Of a DNA stretch of 62,771 nucleotides, positions 57,170 through 62,771 are shown in pieces. Source of the stretch: Planctomycetaceae bacterium (GTDB lineage: Bacteria; Planctomycetota; Planctomycetia; Planctomycetales; Planctomycetaceae); NCBI GenBank assembly GCA_029259815.1, contig JAJDEJ010000113.1, forward strand, positions 1 to 62,771, written 5' to 3'. The notes beneath the pieces are model-generated. The model saw only the letters and a program-made list of their open reading frames with translations. It searched no databases and was not told the origin of the DNA. The number at the start of each line of letters is the position of its first letter. Position 1 is the first letter of the stretch. The position numbers and the translations under genes are program-made.

Positions 57170-57624
57170 ATGGCACACTTTATGATTCACTGGAACTTGA
57201 CGGTCTCCAGTCAATGGTATTTCCAAAAGAATCAGTGACACCATCGGCGGATTCTGTACGCTGGCCGGCCGAGTGGCTCCAATCCAAAATCCAGGAGATC
57301 CAACGAGTCTCTGAACTTCTTCCAAACTCGGACAGTTACGGTGCGTACCCGGCCGATCCACATTCAATTCGCTGCGCAATTGATCGCACAAAGTCACTTG
57401 CTGTATTGACGATCGAAGAGCCACGCGTTGCTTGTTTGCCGAATGGCAATATCTTGCTCGCGTGGGAGGCCGATGACGATTCGTGGGCATGTGAGTTGGA
57501 GTTCCTTCCGGACGGTCGCATTGGGTATCTGCTTGCCGATGACACGAATCCGTCACGCAATGGCGAGGGAACCAAAGTAAGTCTCGGTGAACTCGTCCAC
57601 TTCATCCCTGGAACCGGTGTCTAA
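57166..57624 (+). CDS. Hypothetical protein, second gene of the TIGR04255 operon
   Basis: A 152-residue acidic, soluble protein that I do not recognise. The ATG overlaps the TIGR04255 stop by 4 bp (ATGA), so the two are probably translated together. The C-terminal half looks like a small beta domain: PNGNILLAWEADDDSWACEL and FLPDGRIGYLLADD. No signal peptide or membrane segment. Confidence 0.65.
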   Translation: MNGTLYDSLELDGLQSMVFPKESVTPSADSVRWPAEWLQSKIQEIQRVSELLPNSDSYGAYPADPHSIRCAIDRTKSLAVLTIEEPRVACLPNGNILLAWEADDDSWACELEFLPDGRIGYLLADDTNPSRNGEGTKVSLGELVHFIPGTGV

Positions 57625-57645
57625 CGCGTCGTTGGAGGCGACACG

Positions 57646-58116
57646 ATGGGACCTGGGCCGGCGATTAATGCCGATGAGATTCTCCTCCGCCGCGTCCGTC
57701 CTCCCCTCGATGAGCGATGCAAGGCCTTGTCAGACGGAAGCCGACGACCAAACTCGGACGTGATGGCCTGTCGCTCGGATGAAGTAGCACTCTCCTGTTC
57801 GCGACTGAGACTAACATCGCCAAGGCAGTTGCTGGATCAACTGCGACAGATGTCAGATCCCATCGATCCGAAAGGTTGGGGAGTCTGCTGGTTTCGATTT
57901 TCTGATGTTGTTCAAATCGCGGACGGGGAAGATGGTCACCTCGAAGTATGGATTGAACCAACCCAAATCGACCTTGGCCATTGCGGAATCTATGCGAGCA
58001 ACGGTCGTCCCTGTCCTAATACACGGAGCGCTCGACGTAAACTGGCACTTATTGCTCGGCTCCTCTCAGACGAACAGATTAAATTGCTTCAGGCGGGTGA
58101 CACAATCGAAGGGTGA
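57646..58116 (+). CDS. Hypothetical protein, third gene of the TIGR04255 operon
   Basis: A 156-residue soluble protein that I do not recognise. GGAGG lies eight bases before ATG 57646, and the gene begins 21 bp after the previous stop. It is basic and cysteine-containing, with LLRRVRPPLDERCKAL near the N-terminus and GWGVCWFRFSDVVQI in the middle. No known motif. Confidence 0.65.
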   Translation: MGPGPAINADEILLRRVRPPLDERCKALSDGSRRPNSDVMACRSDEVALSCSRLRLTSPRQLLDQLRQMSDPIDPKGWGVCWFRFSDVVQIADGEDGHLEVWIEPTQIDLGHCGIYASNGRPCPNTRSARRKLALIARLLSDEQIKLLQAGDTIEG

Positions 58117-58146
58117 TCCAGCCGTAAAAGCTGTCTAGGTGAATGT

Positions 58147-59523
58147 ATGCTCTCTCGACAATTACTCCTCATCCTGCTGTTGTACTGCTCGCTTGATTCG
58201 TGGCTCGGCGCCACCGAGTGGCAAGTCGGCCTGAGCAGTGTCGTCATCACGCCCGAGTCACCGACGTGGTTGTCGGGGTATGGGAGTCGGGATCATGCGG
58301 CAGAGGGGAAGGTGCATGATCTGTTTGCGAAGGCGGTTGCCTTCGAGGATGCGGAAGGTGAGCGCCTTGTGTTGGTGACATGTGATCTGGGGTCGGTCTA
58401 TCAAGGACTGACTGATAAAGTGGCGAAGGCCACAGAGGAGCGATGGAGAGTTGGCAAGGAGCGGCTGGTGATCAATGTGTCGCATACGCATTGTGCGCCG
58501 GAGATTGCGATCGAGCGGATCGTGTTTCACAGTCTGAGTGACGTCGAGGAAGCCAAGTTGCAGGCGTACATTGATGAGCAACTCATTCCCAAGTTGATCA
58601 GACTTGTTGGAGCAGCGATTGATGACCTGCAACCTTCGACGATCAGCGTGAGTCAGTCTGCGGCTTTGTTCGCGGACAACCGTCGACTGCCAGTCGAAGA
58701 GGAAGACGGCAAACGTTACATCAACTCGCAGCACCCGGCAGGCGTGACCGATCATGACGTGCCGGTAATGCTGGTTCACAGCGAAGACGAGAGCCTGCGG
58801 GGAATCCTGTTCGGGTATGCGTGTCATAACACGACGCTGTCCTTCTACCAATACTGCGGGGACTACGCGGGCTTCGCTCACCAGTATCTCGAAGAGACTC
58901 ACCCCGGTGCGACGGCCCTGTTTGTGATGGGGTGCGGGGGTGATCAGAACCCGTATCCGCGTCATGGCCCCGAGGGTCTTGATCACTGCAAACGGCATGG
59001 CCGTGAGTTGGCAGACGCCGTCGAACATGCGATCGCGAGTCCGCAGACCGAAGTCCACGGGCCACTGAATGTCGCGTACACCGATGTCACCCTCGACCTC
59101 GAACCACCGCCGACACGTGAGCAACTGGAAGGCCAACTCACCGGCAACGACACCTACCCCGACCGCAAGGCTCGTTACTTGCTCGGTCAACTCGACCAAC
59201 ATGGCGAGATCGCAACGACCCAGAACTGCCCACTGCAAGCGGCCCGATTTGGTGATGAGTTACTGATGCTGTTCGTCAGCGGCGAGACGGTCATCGACTA
59301 CGCTCGCAAGCCCAAGGTCGAGTTCGCCGGACCGTTGGTGTGGGTCGCCGGCTACTGCAACGACGTGTTCGCCTACCTTCCTTCCTACCGCGTCCTCATG
59401 GAAGGCGGCTACGAAGGCCGCACAGGCATCGTCCACCAACTCGTCCCTGCGCCGTTTGCCAAGTCCGTCGAAGACCGCGTGATGGGCGGCATCCGTGAAG
59501 TCGTCAGCGAGGTGTCGGATTGA
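58147..59523 (+). CDS. Exported neutral/alkaline ceramidase-like protein
   Basis: A 458-residue protein with signal peptide MLSRQLLLILLLYCSLDSW. QVGLSSVVITPESPTWLSGY is the family opening, followed by VLVTCDLGSV, NVSHTHCAPEI (zinc-ligand histidines), GYACHNTTLSFYQYCGDYAG and VMGCGGDQNPYPR, which together mark the N-terminal ceramidase-type domain. The protein lacks the C-terminal Ig-like domain of true neutral ceramidases, as is usual for planctomycete members, so the substrate may not be ceramide. Confidence 0.87.
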   Translation: MLSRQLLLILLLYCSLDSWLGATEWQVGLSSVVITPESPTWLSGYGSRDHAAEGKVHDLFAKAVAFEDAEGERLVLVTCDLGSVYQGLTDKVAKATEERWRVGKERLVINVSHTHCAPEIAIERIVFHSLSDVEEAKLQAYIDEQLIPKLIRLVGAAIDDLQPSTISVSQSAALFADNRRLPVEEEDGKRYINSQHPAGVTDHDVPVMLVHSEDESLRGILFGYACHNTTLSFYQYCGDYAGFAHQYLEETHPGATALFVMGCGGDQNPYPRHGPEGLDHCKRHGRELADAVEHAIASPQTEVHGPLNVAYTDVTLDLEPPPTREQLEGQLTGNDTYPDRKARYLLGQLDQHGEIATTQNCPLQAARFGDELLMLFVSGETVIDYARKPKVEFAGPLVWVAGYCNDVFAYLPSYRVLMEGGYEGRTGIVHQLVPAPFAKSVEDRVMGGIREVVSEVSD

Positions 59524-59532
59524 CTGGGAGAG

Positions 59533-59926
59533 GTGTCAACGACTCTCAAGGTTCTCGTCCAGGATCTCTCTATCCACAAGAGCGATTGCTCCAGGCGACA
59601 ATTTCTCGCCAGTGCCTCCATCGTCGCAGCGACGGCGATCACTGGGAGCGAGCCGCGATGGAGCCTTGGTGCGGACGGTAATCCAACCCCGCAAGAGCTG
59701 AGAGTCTTCGACGAACTCATGCTCGAGGTTCAACTACGGCAAAGGCGGACTGCTGCCCGGCTCATCGACCAAATTGATGTGTCGCGCCGACGGCGTCACA
59801 TTCGCAGTCCTGTTCAACACAGACACAGGCAAATCCGGCCAGCACCTCGCCACCGAAGGCCCCCTGCACAAGACGACCGACACCATCCGCCGCCGGCCGA
59901 CCGATTCACTCAAAGTCGAAGAGTGA
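59533..59926 (+). pseudogene. Beta-lactamase-family (serine hydrolase) remnant with large internal deletion
   Basis: The first part (59533 to about 59725) reads a Tat leader CSRRQFLASASIVAATAITG followed by NPTPQELRVFDELM, the typical start of secreted class-C beta-lactamase-like hydrolases. After about 59729 a different frame reads FNYGKGGLLPGSSTKLMCRA, DGVTFAVLFNTD and ends at TGA 59924-59926, which matches the C-terminus of the same kind of protein. The SxxK and YxN active-site region, roughly 350 residues, is absent. The open frame that continues beyond 59926 is a shadow. Confidence 0.62.
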
Positions 59927-60030
59927 ATCCAGCCGCTCAGGGCTGTCCCTACCTGCTGTATCAACTCCGTGACACCAAGAAACCGTATGCGGCACTCAAA
60001 ACTGCAGACGGGCTCTGCCAGCCGCATCAC

Positions 60031-61020
60031 TCACGCTGCTTTCAGATGACTCGGCAGCAGCGGAGCACTGATTTCTGCGAGCAAATTGCGGCCGACTTCA
60101 ACTTCGAGATCAGTGAGAAACTTGAACGGCCGGTCAGCAACCTGCTGTTGTGTACGGTAGACGGGGAAACGGTCTGGCGACTGTGTGTCGCGAGAAGTGC
60201 TTTCTCGCAGGAATGATCTGACAGATTCGCCGCATTCGATGTCAAAGTGATCCGAGACATTGGCCACGGTCTCGATCGGTCGCTCGCAAAGCTCCTCATA
60301 TCTGACCAGCCGACAATACGGGGATTCTGTCGCAATCTGCGTCAGCATGTTTGACATCAAGCCGACCGTGACAATCTTGGCCAGGACCGTTTGCTCACGC
60401 AGACTCGACTGTGACTTGATGACCTCAGCAAGTTGCTGCAGTTTCGACGATTGTCCTACAAAGTAACGGTCGATTAATTCCGGGTTGGCGGGTCGTCGCC
60501 ATCGCGTCCGCAACATCGAGAATCGTCTTTGAGGCAAGATTCCTTCCCCCAGGAGTTCCTCCGCTTCTCCGTCCAAGTAGTAACTTCGGTATCCATCACG
60601 TGCAAAAAGACTGTCGACAATCCGGATGGGGTCCCGCTTGATGATGACAGTCGGACACTTGAGATGGTCGACGAGTGCTTCGGTGGCCAGGAGTGCGTGG
60701 ACTTCCTTGACGATCGCACAATGGGGGTCAAGATCATTGCGGACGATCGGCCCCTCCATGTGTTGCTGAGTCGCGTCAAAGTGGGGAGCTGCGACTGTCG
60801 AATAGAACTGTGCAAGCTGATGAGTTTCATCGAGTGTCGCAACGTAAGGAGACGCTCCCCTGTCCTTCGACGTCGAAAGTTTGATCTTTGGACGAAATGC
60901 CAGGAGGCCCTCCATTGCAAATCTGAGTGACGACTCCGACTGCCCAATCGCTGAGGACAACCATGTCGTGCCACTTCGCCCCAGCCCCAATATCAACCGT
61001 AACCCGCTTTGCGTCGTCAT
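60031..61020 (-). CDS. Sulfotransferase-family protein
   Basis: A 329-residue protein whose N-terminal RLILGLGRSGTTWLSSAIGQ is the PAPS-binding 5'-phosphosulfate loop. IVKEVHALLATEALVDHLKC and TVIIKRDPIRIVDSLFARDG form the 3'-phosphate-binding region with Arg and Ser. Transfers sulfate to a carbohydrate, lipid or protein. Cytoplasmic by sequence, no signal peptide. The gene is convergent with the beta-lactamase remnant. Confidence 0.85.
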   Translation of the reverse strand: MTTQSGLRLILGLGRSGTTWLSSAIGQSESSLRFAMEGLLAFRPKIKLSTSKDRGASPYVATLDETHQLAQFYSTVAAPHFDATQQHMEGPIVRNDLDPHCAIVKEVHALLATEALVDHLKCPTVIIKRDPIRIVDSLFARDGYRSYYLDGEAEELLGEGILPQRRFSMLRTRWRRPANPELIDRYFVGQSSKLQQLAEVIKSQSSLREQTVLAKIVTVGLMSNMLTQIATESPYCRLVRYEELCERPIETVANVSDHFDIECGESVRSFLRESTSRDTQSPDRFPVYRTQQQVADRPFKFLTDLEVEVGRNLLAEISAPLLPSHLKAA

Positions 61021-61262
61021 GCTGCCTCCGGAAAGACGCCGCGATTGTTCAAGTCCCGTTCCCTAGAATGATCGTCAAGAAATTGTTGACGCTTGACCCG
61101 GATCTTGTGAAGTCCTTGCATCCAGAGCAGACGTGACGAGGAGATCGGGCACCGTTGCAATCATCGCAGCAGATTCCGGCGAGATTTGCCTGAAACAACA
61201 GACATTGAAGCATGATCGATGAGGGACGCCCCATGCGGAGTATTCTACGAGAATCTGATCGC

Positions 61263-61604
61263 TCATTCGCTCCCAGACTGCTTCTTCTCTGTGAACTGAC
61301 CTGACTCACGAATCTCGGCGGTCAACTCCTTAAACCGCTGCTTCTCCTGCTCAGGCACGTCGAGCCAGTCGACGTCATGGATCGCTCCATACAGGGCATA
61401 CAAATAAGCCGCATTGCACGACTTCGCACTGCGCCCCTCCCGCTTCCGTACCTGCAGCATCTGCAGAAACGCCCGCTCAACACCCAACGCTTTGAGTTCT
61501 TCAGCCGTAGTAATTCCAGCCGCGTTCAAGTCCCGCTCGCAAGCCGGTCCAAGATTCCGCATCTCGGAAATCAGTCGGTCGTCAGTGTGTGTTGTTCGTG
61601 CCAT
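61263..61604 (-). CDS. TfoX/Sxy C-terminal domain protein
   Basis: A 113-residue protein. RNLGPACERDLNAAGITTAE and ELKALGVERAFLQMLQ form the helix-hairpin-helix-like core, and NAAYLYALYGAIHDVDWLDV is the conserved closing segment of TfoX_C. Family members regulate competence in gammaproteobacteria, but stand-alone C-domain proteins in other phyla have no established role. It is followed 242 bp downstream by the sulfotransferase gene, in the same direction. Confidence 0.82.
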   Translation of the reverse strand: MARTTHTDDRLISEMRNLGPACERDLNAAGITTAEELKALGVERAFLQMLQVRKREGRSAKSCNAAYLYALYGAIHDVDWLDVPEQEKQRFKELTAEIRESGQFTEKKQSGSE

Positions 61605-61648
61605 GCGGAATTCTCAGCCCTGAGATGCGAAGCGATGTGACACGCGAG

Positions 61649-62614
61649 TTACGGTTCGACCGTTGTCATCAGCGAGATCTTCTCTGGAACGTCACCCATC
61701 CCGTAGTACTGGTGCTGAATGTTTGATTCGTACACGGACACGATGCGGAAGCCGGACGGGTCTTTGCCGAGGGGGCGGCCGACTGGGCCGGTGGTGATCA
61801 TTTCCATCGCTCCCGCTCGACCGCAGGCATTGCGGTGGTAGTGGCCTGCGAAGACGGCACGGACATCCGCCTGCTTCAGTTGATCGAGCAGCGGCGTTCT
61901 CCGCACGAGCGGAATGTTGAAGTATTGATCCGGCTCGTCCTCATTCGTCAGAAACAGGGGGTGATGCTGAAACAGCAGGATGTGCGTCGCGTCCTGCGCA
62001 TCATGGAGTTGCTGCTGCAGCCACGTCTGCTGAGCCGCCAGCACTTCCGGAGCACCGCTGGGATCTTTCAGCACGCTGGAGTTCAGCACAATGTTGCAGA
62101 CGCCTCCGACCCAGAACGCAAAATAGTCGTCCCCAAAATTCGCCTGATAGCTGGCGATGGATTGGGGCGTGGGTCGATTCCCAATGTCGTGATTCCCGCA
62201 GACACACACCAGCGGGATCTCCGCATCGACCTGAGAAAAGTCCTGATGATACTGGGCCACCTGCTCCCGATAGCGAGCCTGCTCCGGCGTCGCATTCGTC
62301 AGGTCACCACACACAATCACAAACCGGGGCCGCAACCGATTGATGTGCTCGACCGCCCGCTGAGCCAACACCGCCTCCTGCTCGAACCCCTTGTTCCCGG
62401 TGAACATGCCGTACTGCGTATCCGCCAACTGCAGAAAAAAGAACGGCTCCCGCCACTCCCGCTCAACCTGCGGATCAAACGCCTTGAACGTCCGATCCAC
62501 CGCCTGCGTAAACCGTGCATTCACCTCAACAGCAACGTCATCCGCCCGGGACGCGTTCGGCACCCACGTCGTGAATGTGATGAGAAACAAAATCGCTGTG
62601 AGAGAGATTCTCAT
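61649..62614 (-). CDS. Exported metallophosphoesterase
   Basis: A 321-residue calcineurin-like phosphoesterase. Signal peptide MRISLTAILFLITFTTWVPN; metal-binding motifs LQLADTQYGM, VIVCGDLTNA, VCVCGNHDIGN, LFQHHPLF and AGHYHRN occur in the family order. The open frame extends upstream through the terminal repeat, but ATG 62614 with its signal peptide is clearly the real start. Substrate unknown. Confidence 0.92.
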   Translation of the reverse strand: MRISLTAILFLITFTTWVPNASRADDVAVEVNARFTQAVDRTFKAFDPQVEREWREPFFFLQLADTQYGMFTGNKGFEQEAVLAQRAVEHINRLRPRFVIVCGDLTNATPEQARYREQVAQYHQDFSQVDAEIPLVCVCGNHDIGNRPTPQSIASYQANFGDDYFAFWVGGVCNIVLNSSVLKDPSGAPEVLAAQQTWLQQQLHDAQDATHILLFQHHPLFLTNEDEPDQYFNIPLVRRTPLLDQLKQADVRAVFAGHYHRNACGRAGAMEMITTGPVGRPLGKDPSGFRIVSVYESNIQHQYYGMGDVPEKISLMTTVEP

Positions 62615-62624
62615 GGGAATTCGA

Positions 62625-62771
62625 TCTGCGACTAGACCTTGAACCAGCGTAGATCCATTGGCGGTGATTCGTGTGGCCGGAATTCTTCTGCGATTCTTGA
62701 TGTTTTCGCGTAGTGAGAGCGGAAGAGCGTCGCATCTCAGGGAGGTTTTCACGTGAACCGCAGGATACGCA
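62625..62771. repeat. Terminal inverted repeat, right copy
   Basis: Reverse complement of 1-147 (135 exact, then 10 of 12). Here the unit lies just upstream of the metallophosphoesterase start, so its inner edge borders a gene start and not a gene body as at the left end. Confidence 0.9.

Noticed and set aside
59927..60216. Continuation of the 59533 open frame as a real protein
   Set aside because: After the deletion junction this frame is Arg/His/Pro-rich noise and then overlaps the sulfotransferase antisense; the C-terminal beta-lactamase-like frame ends at 59926.
61021..61262. Small gene between the sulfotransferase and TfoX_C genes
   Set aside because: The short frames present look random in composition and none has a convincing start; left as intergenic.
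61618..61630. Third copy of the terminal repeat (CCCTGAGATGCGA match)
   Set aside because: Only 13 bases agree, with the flanks unrelated; this may be chance.

Overview
The window reads as chromosome of a planctomycete (Planctomycetota), probably from the Planctomycetales. The grounds are gene families confined to or greatly expanded in that phylum: three DUF1501 proteins, two giant PSCyt/DUF1549/DUF1553 (PSD1) proteins, a DUF1592/DUF1552 pair, a DUF1559 prepilin-like protein, many exported hydrolases, a PQQ-type propeller and FG-GAP repeats. Most genes are GC-rich. No rRNA, tRNA, CRISPR array or prophage was recognised.

Layout. 1-2 kb: contig-end repeat, a 5'-truncated RelA/SpoT-like gene, palindromes, a carboxymuconolactone-decarboxylase-like pseudogene, and a REP-associated tyrosine transposase between two direct repeats. 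2-12 kb: cysE, PQQ propeller, HTTM membrane protein, thiC, DUF1559 protein, fatty acid desaturase, Uma2 nuclease-like protein, PfkB/adenosine kinase. 12-28.5 kb: a seven-gene minus-strand block of secreted planctomycete proteins (DUF1592, DUF1552, HEAT, PSD1, DUF1501, PSD1, DUF1501). 28.7-33 kb: GDPD-like protein, rpsU, gltX, FG-GAP protein. 32.9-37.8 kb: Na+-pumping decarboxylase genes oadG-oadB-[AlbA_2/HATPase regulator]-oadA. 38-49 kb: exported hydrolases, GT39-like glycosyltransferase, carB, zinc-ribbon membrane protein, large esterase. 49-53 kb: moeA, mobA and hpnH (hopanoid synthesis). 52.9-58.1 kb: an A+T-richer accessory stretch with an ATPase/TOPRIM pair and a TIGR04255 three-gene operon on either side of a lone DUF1501 gene. 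58-62.8 kb: ceramidase-like protein, a deleted beta-lactamase-family remnant, sulfotransferase, TfoX C-domain protein, metallophosphoesterase, and the inverted copy of the left-end repeat.

The most unusual feature is the density and placement of small repeats. At least ten families of short palindromes occur, mostly as head-to-head inverted pairs. Several lie in frame inside conserved enzymes: two in CarB, and one each in HpnH, OadA and the glycosyltransferase. Others sit at gene starts (mobA, a DUF1501 gene, the HEAT gene). Four are tandem heptanucleotide arrays that share the register NCATYNN, resembling in form the heptameric STRR repeats of cyanobacteria. One palindrome family occurs in both carB and hpnH and encodes SPRxTPRG in each. 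This resembles the behaviour of Rickettsia palindromic elements and is the best candidate for an undescribed system. The ATPase/TOPRIM pair, the TIGR04255 operon and the AlbA_2 gene inside the oad cluster come next.
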